Source of the DNA: SZUA-365 sp964635845
Lineage (GTDB): Bacteria; Bacteroidota; Ignavibacteria; SZUA-365
Reading direction: 5' to 3'
NCBI GenBank assembly: GCA_964635845.1
Contig: CAZWNO010000059.1
Span: forward strand, 1-24,534
Length of the DNA: 24,534 nt
Positions within the stretch are counted from its first letter, which is position 1. The number at the start of each line of letters is the position of its first letter. The notes beneath the pieces are model-generated. The model was not told the DNA's origin. It was given only the letters and a program-made list of their open reading frames with translations, and made no database searches. The translations under genes were made by a program, and so were the position numbers. Below, one piece after another: positions 1 to 8,581 of this stretch.

Positions 1-204
1 CGCTTCAAGGGCCTCGGCGAGATGAATCCGGAGCAGCTCTGGGAAACCACCATGAATCCCGAAACGCGCACGCTGCTGCTCGTGACCATGGAGAACGCGG
101 CCGAGGCGGATCGTCTCTTCCAGATCCTCATGGGCGACAGCGTGGAACCGCGCCGGCAGTTCATCGAACGCAACGCGAAGTACGTCCGCAATCTCGACGT
201 CTGA
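1..204 (+). CDS. gyrB: DNA gyrase subunit B, C-terminal end (partial)
   Basis: This is the last 67 codons of a gene that enters from the left edge. The frame opens at base 1 with RFKGLGEMNPEQLWETTM, the hallmark of the GyrB/ParE TOPRIM-to-tail region, followed by the tail that ends in a VRNLDV-type C-terminus and TGA at 202-204. GyrB is the ATPase subunit of the type IIA topoisomerase that introduces negative supercoils. The EQLWETTM wording and the NLDV end are more typical of GyrB than of ParE, but the ATPase domain is outside the window, so ParE cannot be fully excluded. The next gene starts 25 nt downstream on the same strand, so read-through into it is possible. No terminator is visible in that gap. 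Confidence 0.93.
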   Translation, partial: RFKGLGEMNPEQLWETTMNPETRTLLLVTMENAAEADRLFQILMGDSVEPRRQFIERNAKYVRNLDV

Positions 205-229
205 GACAGTCCGACTTTTCAGAGTACCC

Positions 230-1561
230 ATGCGAATGCATCTCATCATCCTGCTCCTGATCCTCGTTCGTCCGGGTCTCGCCGTCGGTCAGCAGGGTGC
301 TGCTGATCCACGGCTGCGCTACGGCGATCTGATCTACGCGGAAGCGGCCGCCATGCCGTCGGACTCGCCGGGCATGACACGCATCGACGTGTTCGTGCGC
401 ATCTCCCACGATTTCATGGTATTCACGAAATCGAACAGCCGGCATCCCGATTCCCTCTACACCGCCGGAGCGGAGATCAGCTATAATCTCCGGAAGGCGA
501 AGCAGACATTCCGTTCGCAGAACCAGTTCGCGCGCGTCGCCGTCGGGAATTTCGAGGATACGAACATGCGGGATCGTTTCATCCTGCTCCGCCAGACCTT
601 CTTTGTCCCGGCGGGATCCTACGAGATTGCGGTGTTTGTCTCCGACATGGGATCGACGCGGCAGAGCACCGTGACGCAGCGCATCACCACGCATCTGCTG
701 GACGGGAAGCATTCCCAATTCGGAGAGCCCGTTCCGCTGAAGCGGGAGGCAGGGGACGGAGCCGACGCATACAGCGTCCTCGGCTTCAGCCGTACACTGC
801 CGTTCGCCGAGCGGACGCTCATTGGCATCCCGGTCTCGCAGGGCTTCGAGGCGGCCTGGAACATCAAGCTCATCCCGGTGCCGGAACCGGATGAGGAACA
901 GGAAGACCCGGTGTTCAACAACACGGTGCAGCCTGTCGCGAGGATCGCCGGGCCGACACCGGAGGGACAGTCCGGAATCGTGTCCGATTATCGTCTCCAC
1001 GCGCATCCGGGCGCCGCAGGCGAACTCGTGGTACTCTCCCTGCCTTTCGAAGGGCTTGACGTGGGGCGGTACCGTCTCGTCGTCACAGCGGAGCGTGACG
1101 GCGGAACCGACTCCCTCTCCATTCCCACGGAGATTTTCTGGCGCGCCATGCCCTTTTCAATGCGCGACATCGAGTTCGCCATCGACGCGATGCGCTTCAT
1201 ACTGACGGAGGAGGAATACAAGGAGATGAAGCGCGGTGACGAACGCGACATGCAGAAGGCGTTCCGGCGTTTCTGGAGAGAGCGTGATTCCACTCCCGAG
1301 ACCGAGTACAACGAGATGATGGCGGAGTACTTCCGCCGCGTCGATCAGGCATACTACAAATTCCAGACGATCTACGAGCGCAACGGCGCGCAGACGGACC
1401 GCGGCAAGGTGTACGTGCTGTTCGGTCCGCCCGAGGATACCGAGCGCGTCATGCATCTCGACGAACCGATCACCGAGATCTGGAGCTACGCTTCGCTCGG
1501 AAAAACCTTCCGCTTCATCGACAAGAACAGGGACGGCAATCTCAGATTGATGGAGGAATGA
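230..1561 (+). CDS. GWxTD domain-containing secreted protein
   Basis: A 443-residue protein with an N-terminal signal peptide (hydrophobic run about residues 4-20, likely cleaved near AVGQQ), so it is exported to the periplasm or cell surface. Residues about 60-300 form a beta-rich region without a clear match. Residues about 310-443 match the GWxTD domain found in Bacteroidota and relatives: a helical stretch (IEFAIDAMRFILTEEEYKEM), then RGKVYVLFGPPED, EIWSYASLGKTFRFID and a final acidic NRDG. The name-giving motif reads G386-A-Q-T-D390, so the Trp is replaced by Ala. The function of this family is unknown. It sits between gyrB and pdxA with a 3-nt gap to pdxA, so it is probably cotranscribed with it. 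The start is chosen for the signal peptide; the ribosome site is weak (AGAG). Confidence 0.8.
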   Translation: MRMHLIILLLILVRPGLAVGQQGAADPRLRYGDLIYAEAAAMPSDSPGMTRIDVFVRISHDFMVFTKSNSRHPDSLYTAGAEISYNLRKAKQTFRSQNQFARVAVGNFEDTNMRDRFILLRQTFFVPAGSYEIAVFVSDMGSTRQSTVTQRITTHLLDGKHSQFGEPVPLKREAGDGADAYSVLGFSRTLPFAERTLIGIPVSQGFEAAWNIKLIPVPEPDEEQEDPVFNNTVQPVARIAGPTPEGQSGIVSDYRLHAHPGAAGELVVLSLPFEGLDVGRYRLVVTAERDGGTDSLSIPTEIFWRAMPFSMRDIEFAIDAMRFILTEEEYKEMKRGDERDMQKAFRRFWRERDSTPETEYNEMMAEYFRRVDQAYYKFQTIYERNGAQTDRGKVYVLFGPPEDTERVMHLDEPITEIWSYASLGKTFRFIDKNRDGNLRLMEE

Positions 1562-1564
1562 CGC

Positions 1565-2557
<993 letters not shown>

Positions 2558-2582
2558 TCTTCCGCACGAACGGAGCAGCCCC

Positions 2583-3239
2583 ATGATCGAATTCCACAAT
2601 GTCCGCCTCACGCTCGGGAAGCAGGACATCTTCGATCGTGCCAATCTCGTGATCTCCGAAGGGGAGTTCGTCTACGTGATCGGGGAGACGGGCATCGGAA
2701 AAAGCTCCTTTCTCCGGCTGCTGTACATGGATAAACTTCCGAATTTCGGCCGCGTCCGCATCGGCGGCTACGACTCCTCTACCGTCACCCATCACCAGGT
2801 TCCCTTTCTCCGCCGCACCATCGGAATCGTATTCCAGGACTACCGTCTGCTGGAGGACCGGAACGTGTTCGAGAATGTCGCGTTCGCCCTGCACGTCACT
2901 GGCGCCCGGCACCAGGCCATCGCGTCGAAGGTACATCACCTGCTCATGGAAGTCGGCCTCTCATCAAAGGAATTCGCCATGCCCGACGACCTCTCCGGTG
3001 GCGAGAAGCAGCGCGTCGCGATCGCGCGCGCACTGGTCAACGATCCGGTCATCCTTCTCGCCGACGAACCCACGGGCAATCTCGATCCTTCCGCTTCCCG
3101 CGACATCCTCGCGATCTTCGACCGCATCAACAAGCGCGGCACGGCCGTGATCATCGCGACGCACGATTACAGCCTGCTGGCCCACCGGCCCGGGCGGGTG
3201 ATCAAGATTCAGAACCACAATTTCTACGACGTCGTCTGA
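2583..3239 (+). CDS. ftsE: FtsE-like ABC transporter ATP-binding protein
   Basis: A 218-residue single nucleotide-binding domain with all ABC motifs: Walker A G34ETGIGKSS, Q-loop Q85 in VFQDYRLL, signature LSGGE at 137-141, Walker B ending LLADE (D161, E162), D-loop NLDP and switch His194. The VFQDYRLLEDRNVFENV stretch and the size match FtsE rather than LolD or MacB. FtsE pairs with the membrane protein FtsX, and together they control peptidoglycan hydrolases during division. No ftsX lies next to it in this window; the next gene, starting 1 nt after the stop, is a nuclease fusion. In Bacteroidota-type genomes ftsE and ftsX are often apart. A GGAG site 8 nt before the ATG supports the start. 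LolD-like function cannot be excluded from sequence alone. Confidence 0.82.
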   Translation: MIEFHNVRLTLGKQDIFDRANLVISEGEFVYVIGETGIGKSSFLRLLYMDKLPNFGRVRIGGYDSSTVTHHQVPFLRRTIGIVFQDYRLLEDRNVFENVAFALHVTGARHQAIASKVHHLLMEVGLSSKEFAMPDDLSGGEKQRVAIARALVNDPVILLADEPTGNLDPSASRDILAIFDRINKRGTAVIIATHDYSLLAHRPGRVIKIQNHNFYDVV

Positions 3240-3240
3240 C

Positions 3241-5010
3241 GTGAACTCCGGAACGGCGAAGGCATCCTCCGTGGACGAACCCTATATCAGGCATGCGCTG
3301 CAGATCGCGGACACGGACTTCGTCATCTGCGACGTCGAAACCACCGGGCTGCATCCCGATCGCAACCGGCTGACCGAGATCGCGCTTCTGCGGTTGCGCG
3401 GCGGCGTCATCGTCGACCGCTTCAGTTCCCTTGTCAATCCGCGACAGTTCATCCCGATGGAAGTGCAGCGTCTGACGGGCATCACCAACGAGATGGTCTA
3501 CGTCGCGCCCGACGCCATCCAGGTCATGCCTGACGCACGGCGCTTCATCGGCGATGCCGTGTTCGTCGCGCACAACGTCCGCTTCGACCGGTCCTTCGTC
3601 GACGCGACCCTGCGCCGCTGCGGTCTCGAACCGCTGCAGGTTCCGAACCTGTGCACCGCGCGGCTGGCGCGCCGTCTGAATCCTCAGAAGAGCCGAAATT
3701 CGCTCGGCAACCTGGCGGCGCATTACGGCATCCGGATCAAGAACAGGCATCGCGCCGCCGGCGACGCCGAGGCGACCGCGCACATCTTCCTCCGATTCCT
3801 GCAGATACTCGAGGAGGAGTTCGACGTGCACGAGACCGGGGAACTGCTCTCGTTTCAAAACCGCCAGATCTACCGCATCACCGGCGCGCCGAAATATTTC
3901 ACGCGCCTGCAGGAAAACCTTGCCGAACTGCCCCACCGCCCGGGCTGCTATTTCTTCCATGACAGGCGTGGCGACATTCTCTACATCGGCAAGGCCCGCG
4001 ATCTCAAGGAGCGGGTCAGCTCGTATTTCTATCACAACATCGGCCACACGGACAAGATCCGGCGCCTGGTGCGCGCGGTGCACGGCATCACCTGGAAGCC
4101 GCTGGAGACCGAGCTGTCCGCGCTGCTGGCCGAGTCGCGCTTGATCAAGCAGCATCAGCCCCCGTACAACACGCAGCTGAAGCAGTACCGGAAATACCCG
4201 TTCATCCGCATCGACATCGCGGACGAATGGCCGACGATCGGCTGGTGCTACGATCTCGTCGACGACGGTGCCGAGTATTTCGGACCTTTCCGCTCGCGTT
4301 TTGCCGTGGAGGACGCGCTCGACAGCATCAACAAGCTGTTCATGCTGCGTGAATGCGAGGGCGCGCTCAAGCCCTCGGCCGAGGCGGTTCCCTGCCTGTA
4401 TCATGAGATCAAGCGCTGCAGCGCGCCCTGCGCATTGCTTGTGAGCGCGGAGGACTACGCCCGGGAAGTGGAGGACATCATCCTTTTCCTGCAGGGCGAG
4501 CAGGACGGCGTTCTCGACCGGCTGCGCGAGCGCATGCACCGCCGGGCCGAGGAACTCGATTTCGAAGGCGCGACCGTGCTGCGCGACAGGCTCGCCGCGG
4601 TCGAGCGCATCATACGCCAGCAGCGGCTCATGGTGCATTCTGTGCGCAGGCAGAACATCATCATCGTCACGCTCGCGCTCCGGAGCAACGTCGAGATCCA
4701 CTTCATCAAATCGGGAATGCTCGCCGCCCAGCGGCTGGCGGATCAGCGCAATCTCCCGCTCCGCGAGCTGCGGAGGATCGTGGAGGACGTGTATTTCGCG
4801 CGGCAGGAGGTGCTCTTCGCAGGAGGGAAGGAGGACATCGATGAGATGCGCATCATCGCTTCGTGGTGCCTGACGCGGCGCGACGAATCGCTCGTGCTCG
4901 AAGTCGATCGCTGCGAAAGCGTCGACGAGGTCATTGAACTGATCGAGGAGGCGATGGGAGAGATCGGCAGCGGCGCCGCCGCATCGAACGACGGCGCCGT
5001 CGGCGCATGA
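3241..5010 (+). CDS. DEDDh 3'-5' exonuclease fused to UvrC N-terminal (GIY-YIG, Fe-S, UVR) region
   Basis: A 589-residue DNA-repair-type fusion. Residues about 25-190 are a DnaQ-like exonuclease with D31 and E33 (DVETTG), H111/N112...D116 and H170...D175. Residues about 230-325 are a UvrC/Cho-type GIY-YIG nuclease: PGCYFF at 234-239, LYIGKARDLKERV from 247, and Glu298 in LAESRLIK. Next come cysteines C372, C385, C393 and C397, with the spacing (X12, X7, X3) of the UvrC iron-sulphur site (X11, X7, X3 in E. coli). A UVR-like motif follows at about 424-458 (ERMHRRAEELDFEGATVLRDR). The RNase H-like nuclease and HhH domains that complete UvrC are missing; only a short remnant-like strand region follows. 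This should give 3'-side incision plus exonuclease activity, as in Cho-like proteins. The start is GTG 3241, 1 nt after ftsE; GTG 3271 is an alternative. Epsilon-GIY-YIG fusions are known in other phyla. Confidence 0.88.
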   Translation: MNSGTAKASSVDEPYIRHALQIADTDFVICDVETTGLHPDRNRLTEIALLRLRGGVIVDRFSSLVNPRQFIPMEVQRLTGITNEMVYVAPDAIQVMPDARRFIGDAVFVAHNVRFDRSFVDATLRRCGLEPLQVPNLCTARLARRLNPQKSRNSLGNLAAHYGIRIKNRHRAAGDAEATAHIFLRFLQILEEEFDVHETGELLSFQNRQIYRITGAPKYFTRLQENLAELPHRPGCYFFHDRRGDILYIGKARDLKERVSSYFYHNIGHTDKIRRLVRAVHGITWKPLETELSALLAESRLIKQHQPPYNTQLKQYRKYPFIRIDIADEWPTIGWCYDLVDDGAEYFGPFRSRFAVEDALDSINKLFMLRECEGALKPSAEAVPCLYHEIKRCSAPCALLVSAEDYAREVEDIILFLQGEQDGVLDRLRERMHRRAEELDFEGATVLRDRLAAVERIIRQQRLMVHSVRRQNIIIVTLALRSNVEIHFIKSGMLAAQRLADQRNLPLRELRRIVEDVYFARQEVLFAGGKEDIDEMRIIASWCLTRRDESLVLEVDRCESVDEVIELIEEAMGEIGSGAAASNDGAVGA

Positions 5011-6612
5011 TCAGAAGGGACGGGAAAGGCGAATCAGGAACGTCGGCGACTCCGAACGGTCGAGACGCCACGCGGCGCCGATGCGGAAATCACCATTGGC
5101 GCTTCCGAAGGCAACGCCCGCATCGGATTTCCACTCATCACGGAATGCACTGTCCGAATCCTCCGAGATCGCTCCGTTGCGCACGTCCCGCGTGACGAGC
5201 ATCGTGGGCAGGTTTGTCGTGCCCGCGTCGGCGAAGAGGATGATGTTGGTATTGCTCAGCACCTGCCGGGCCCATCCGCGGGCATTTCCCACGATCGTGC
5301 TGCGGATGATGAACTCCGCGTTGACGAGGGCGATATTGCTTCCTGCAAATTCCTTGTACCGGTAGCCGGGAAGAGTTCCCGGTCCGCCCAGCTCGACGGC
5401 GCGCTGCTGCGGCACGGTACCGTCGCTCATTACGCCGCGAAAGCGGAGGTTAAGATTCAGGTGTTCGCTCAGCGGCTGGTAGCGGCGGAGGTCGACGAGC
5501 CACTGCGAGAACGCGAAATCGCCGCCGGCGAAATCGCCCGCCTTCTCGAACTGCAGCTGCGCGTCCCAACCCCGGTCGCGCTCGTCAAGGCTGGCGAGCG
5601 TCGAAACGCCCGCGGAGAAGACGATGCTGTTCACGTTCCCGTCGTTGATGAGTGGATTGCGGCGGAATTCCTTGTCTCCCCCGAAGATCGACCAGTTGGT
5701 CGCGCGGTTCATGTTCGCATAGGTGTCGTGCGCATAGCCGAAGCTCGCGCGGATGTTGAGATCGTTCTCTCCGCGCAGGTACCAGGACGCGTTGACCGTG
5801 TAGCCGCGGCGCTCGAAATAGTCGAGGAAATCCTCGCGCGCGACGATCGCGGTCAGGGTGTTCTCGTCGCGGTCGAATGTCCACTGATCCTTCGAGTCGG
5901 TGAAGCTGTGTCCCTCGCCGCCGATCTCGATGATCTGGTCTTCGAGGTACACCGGCAAGTACAGGCCGAGGCTGTAGCGCCAGGTATGGTTCGCGAAGCC
6001 GTACCCGAGCGAACCCGTGCTCACGAGCCACGGCCGGCTGTGCCAGTACAGGCGTTTCGGCTGCGCTATTCCGATGTAGAGACCTTCGACGCGGTTGTAG
6101 CGGAGGAAGGTCTCATGCAGCCGCGTCGTCAGGGGGAAGGACCACGGGAAGTTGCCGGGATATTTCTTGAAGAAGGACCTGTCGAAATCGTCGTCCTCCT
6201 CATCATCGGACCACCAACCCCATTCACCGACGAAACTGCTGTCGTCATCGCTGTCCCATTCATCCGACCAGTCCTCGTCTCCGGTCTCCCAGTCATCGGT
6301 GTCGCCACCGTCGAGGCTGCGTTCAAGCGCCTCGAGCCGCTGCTCGATATCGCCGATGCGACGTTCGGCATCGTACACGGCTTCCTCCCGCTCCGATTCG
6401 TCGGTCAGCGCTTTCGCACGAGCGAGTTCCTCGCGGAGCTGCTGCAATTCCTGCATCAGATTTGCCTGCTCGGCGCGGATCTCCTCGGTGACGCGTGTGC
6501 TGTCCTCCTGTGTCTGCTCGACCTGGGCAAGCAAGGGAGCCGTGGTCGGCAGCAGCAGGAGAGAGAGGAGCAGCAGCAGGTTTCGGATCAAGGAAGTGAC
6601 GAACGCTTTCAT
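5011..6612 (-). CDS. Outer-membrane BamA/Omp85-like barrel with coiled coil and acidic Trp-rich linker
   Basis: A 533-residue exported protein. Residues 1-30 are a signal peptide ending PLLAQ. Residues about 40-100 have a heptad-like charged pattern (LMQELQQLREELARAKAL) that predicts a coiled coil. Residues about 101-146 are extremely acidic and rich in Trp (for example DDWETGDEDWSDEWDSDDD). From about 150 to the end, alternating beta strands resemble an outer-membrane barrel. They include the Omp85-type LGGPGTLPGYRYKE motif, and the C-terminus is Phe (RLSRPF) as in barrel assembly signals. No POTRA repeats are evident. GAGG lies 9 nt before the ATG. A candidate promoter and a direct repeat lie upstream (6650-6702). 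The stop abuts the stop of the convergent nuclease gene with no spacer. The role is unknown; it may be a passive barrel or a specialised assembly/secretion pore. Confidence 0.68.
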   Translation of the reverse strand: MKAFVTSLIRNLLLLLSLLLLPTTAPLLAQVEQTQEDSTRVTEEIRAEQANLMQELQQLREELARAKALTDESEREEAVYDAERRIGDIEQRLEALERSLDGGDTDDWETGDEDWSDEWDSDDDSSFVGEWGWWSDDEEDDDFDRSFFKKYPGNFPWSFPLTTRLHETFLRYNRVEGLYIGIAQPKRLYWHSRPWLVSTGSLGYGFANHTWRYSLGLYLPVYLEDQIIEIGGEGHSFTDSKDQWTFDRDENTLTAIVAREDFLDYFERRGYTVNASWYLRGENDLNIRASFGYAHDTYANMNRATNWSIFGGDKEFRRNPLINDGNVNSIVFSAGVSTLASLDERDRGWDAQLQFEKAGDFAGGDFAFSQWLVDLRRYQPLSEHLNLNLRFRGVMSDGTVPQQRAVELGGPGTLPGYRYKEFAGSNIALVNAEFIIRSTIVGNARGWARQVLSNTNIILFADAGTTNLPTMLVTRDVRNGAISEDSDSAFRDEWKSDAGVAFGSANGDFRIGAAWRLDRSESPTFLIRLSRPF

Positions 6613-6649
6613 GAATGGATACCTCGAAGGTGGTGATTGCAGATGAACG

Positions 6650-6678
6650 CGTATACGGAGATCACGGGAAAATGTTCA
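6650..6678 (-). promoter_or_regulatory. Candidate promoter for the barrel gene
   Basis: On the minus strand, TGAACA (6678-6673) and TATACG (6655-6650) are separated by exactly 17 nt. Each matches the sigma70 consensus at 4 of 6 positions. The site is about 37 nt upstream of the ATG at 6612 and downstream of the terminator at 6706-6739, where a promoter would be needed. The match is weak and by eye only. Confidence 0.3.
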
Positions 6679-6702
6679 CTTGCAGCGGAAATCACTGGAA
6701 AA
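6661..6702. repeat. Direct repeat pair, 12 bp, 30 bp apart
   Basis: ATCACGGGAAAA (6661-6672) and ATCACTGGAAAA (6691-6702) differ at one base and are 30 bp apart, about three helical turns, so a protein could contact both on one DNA face. They lie upstream of the barrel gene at 5011-6612, one inside the candidate promoter spacer. This could be a binding site for a regulator; none is identified nearby. Confidence 0.4.
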
Positions 6703-6705
6703 CAG

Positions 6706-6739
6706 GAAATCCCGCCGTGCCGAGGGACAGCGGGATTTC
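6706..6739 (-). terminator. Hairpin terminator of the DUF6263-like gene pair
   Basis: Arms 6706-6715 and 6730-6739 form a perfect 10-bp stem (GAAATCCCGC with GCGGGATTTC) around a 14-nt loop. On the minus strand it starts 15 nt after the stop at 6755-6757 and is followed by a T-rich CTGTTTTCC. Position and shape fit a rho-independent terminator for the minus-strand genes at 6755-8474. The T tract is interrupted, so efficiency is uncertain. Confidence 0.62.
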
Positions 6740-6754
6740 TCAATACGGCCAGGG

Positions 6755-7571
6755 TCATTTGTCGCTCAGCCCGATCTTGATATTCATCGTCGAGGTGATC
6801 GGGATGCGCATGTTGTTGGCCGGGAATACGATAGTCTGATCCATGGTGTGTTCGGAAACGTGGCTTACGAGGATGCCCTCCTTCAGTGCGTACAGGATGG
6901 TTCCCTTCCCGTCGCTCGATCCCGTCAGCATCAACTCCTGTTCGCCGTTCACCATTTTCCCCTCTACCTCGGATGAGGTCTTCACTTCGATTTCGAGACA
7001 TTCCATGCCGTCGACACTCTTGGTGCCGACCGCGTTGAATTCCTTTTCCGTGTTGGTGATGATTTCACCGCTCCGGTGGGTGGTGTCGCTATCAGTCGTC
7101 GACCAGTTCTCGCCCACGGCCAGCTTCGTCGGATCGAGTGTCGGGAAGATATCCGTGGCCATGAGCAGCAACTGTATGCCTTCGCCGTCAATCTGGCGGA
7201 TGCTGCNNNNNNNNNNTATCCATCACATCGCCACTCGGATCCAGGTCAAACTGCGCCGACTTGCCGGCCATGTCCTCGCCAAACGTTTTCGTCCCGTTCG
7301 GATTCTCGTTGATGGCCAGCGCGTTTTCGATGGTCGTCTGCATTTTCATGGATCCGTCCGCCTTCGTCTCGATCACCGTGTAGACCGCACGGATCGTGCT
7401 TTCACTGTTTACGGTGACCGTCTGGCCGGGCATCTCCTGCATCGTCAGACCTGTCTGTTCAATGAGGTACTTGTACTCCTTGCCCTTCTCGTAGCGATAG
7501 GCCGCGTCCTGCGCGTGGACGGCGCCGACGGACAGGATCGTACCGAGCAGCAGGGCGATAAACTGTTTCAT
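6755..7571 (-). CDS. Secreted DUF6263-like protein, interrupted by an assembly gap
   Basis: One gene read on the minus strand, split only by the N run at 7207-7216. Before the gap, 118 codons start with signal peptide MKQFIALLLGTILSVGAVHA and continue YRYEKGKEYKYLIEQ to DPSGDVMD. After the gap the other frame reads SIRQIDGEGIQLLLMATD and continues to the TGA at 6755-6757. Both halves align in order with the neighbouring gene at 7590-8474 (DPSGDVMD with SPSGKIES; IFPTLDPTKLAVGENW with LLPALPAKPLAPGMSW). So this is an intact gene with missing bases, not a natural frameshift. CGGAG 7 nt before the ATG is a clear ribosome site. The protein is probably periplasmic or surface-exposed and of unknown function; the family name is from memory of the fold pattern and should be treated as tentative. 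An 18-nt gap to the upstream paralogue suggests one transcript. Confidence 0.72.
7207..7216. other. Assembly gap (10 N)
   Basis: Ten undetermined bases inside the DUF6263-like gene. The flanking codons need a gap length divisible by 3 to keep one frame, so 10 is probably a placeholder rather than the true size. Confidence 0.97.
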
Positions 7572-7589
7572 CGTGAACTCCGGTATTCG

Positions 7590-8474
7590 TTATTGGGAGA
7601 AAAGTTCAAGCGTGGTGTGGGTACGGATGGATGAAGGGATGACGTTCTTCTGATCGCCGAACAGCGCCCGCGTATTTTCCTGGTCCATGAACACGTCCAT
7701 TTTCACAGGAAGGCCGCTGTCAATCGCGATCATGAGTGCGCCGTTGCTGCCCGACCTGTCTTCGTTGAATTCCTCGAGCGATGCGTAGATGATCTTTTCC
7801 TCGAGATCGGCCTTGCCTTCCCACGACACCTTGATGCATCGGTATCCGTCGACCTCCGCGACGTCGCCGACACGGTATTCGGTCAGGCGGGAAAGATAGC
7901 GGACACCCGTGCCCCGGCCGAGCCTGGGGTGTTCCTTCGAAGGGAATAATGTGTCGCGCTGCACCTCGTTCCACGACATTCCGGGCGCGAGAGGTTTGGC
8001 CGGCAATGCGGGAAGCAGGGCGGCGCGCTGCATGAACATGGCATCGGTGGCCCCGGCACCGAGCAGGGCTTCGACATTCAGCGGTTCGAGAGGCATCGTG
8101 CTCTCGATCTTGCCGCTCGGGGATTGCCGGACCCGGATCGGCTTGCGGGTCAGTATGTTCTGGAATTCAATATTCCGGCGCTGGACCGATGCGTCCTCGG
8201 TGTTCTCGTCCACGATGGCCGTATCCTGCACGAAGAGGTATTGAACCCCGTCGATACCGTCGTTCTCGATCGTGATCGTGAAATAGCGGGTGGTGCGCCT
8301 GTCTATCCTTGTGCCCCTGCCATCGCTGGCCTGCGCCAGGGCGGTCGTTTCCTCGGTCTGTTTGAAGCGGTATTCATTCCCCTTCCGCAGCTGGTACCGC
8401 AGGTCGAAGGACTGCGCGTGCAGCGGCGGGGAAAAAAGGAGCATCAGGAGGAAGAAAATGCTGTATCGAGCCAT
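7590..8474 (-). CDS. Secreted DUF6263-like protein (paralogue of the next gene)
   Basis: A 294-residue protein using the ATG at 8474, which gives the signal peptide MARYSIFFLLMLLFSPPLHA followed by QSFDLRYQLRKGNEYRFKQ. The open frame continues upstream, but those residues look non-coding. An in-frame ATG at 8507 (MDQHANHF) is the main alternative. No strong ribosome site precedes either. The same layout is seen in the downstream gene at 6755-7571: a KGxEY strand near the N-terminus, a PSG turn near the middle, a PGMSW or GENW strand, then a charged C-terminal half. The two are therefore paralogues in tandem. The protein is likely soluble and exported; no catalytic motif is visible. DUF6263 is a tentative assignment. 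The gene lies 107 nt downstream of the amidohydrolase gene and may share its transcript. Confidence 0.68.
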   Translation of the reverse strand: MARYSIFFLLMLLFSPPLHAQSFDLRYQLRKGNEYRFKQTEETTALAQASDGRGTRIDRRTTRYFTITIENDGIDGVQYLFVQDTAIVDENTEDASVQRRNIEFQNILTRKPIRVRQSPSGKIESTMPLEPLNVEALLGAGATDAMFMQRAALLPALPAKPLAPGMSWNEVQRDTLFPSKEHPRLGRGTGVRYLSRLTEYRVGDVAEVDGYRCIKVSWEGKADLEEKIIYASLEEFNEDRSGSNGALMIAIDSGLPVKMDVFMDQENTRALFGDQKNVIPSSIRTHTTLELFSQ

Positions 8475-8581
8475 GGGCGCGTGAAAGTGATTGGCGTGTT
8501 GATCCATATCTTCATAAGATACAAAAGAATCGCGCGCAAACGAATGCCGTAATCCGTGACCTGTCCCGGGTGCGGCAGCGT

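Noticed and set aside
3202..4701. Minus-strand open frame of about 499 codons
   Set aside because: Entirely antisense to the exonuclease-UvrC fusion, which has catalytic motifs in order; no domain is visible in the shadow.
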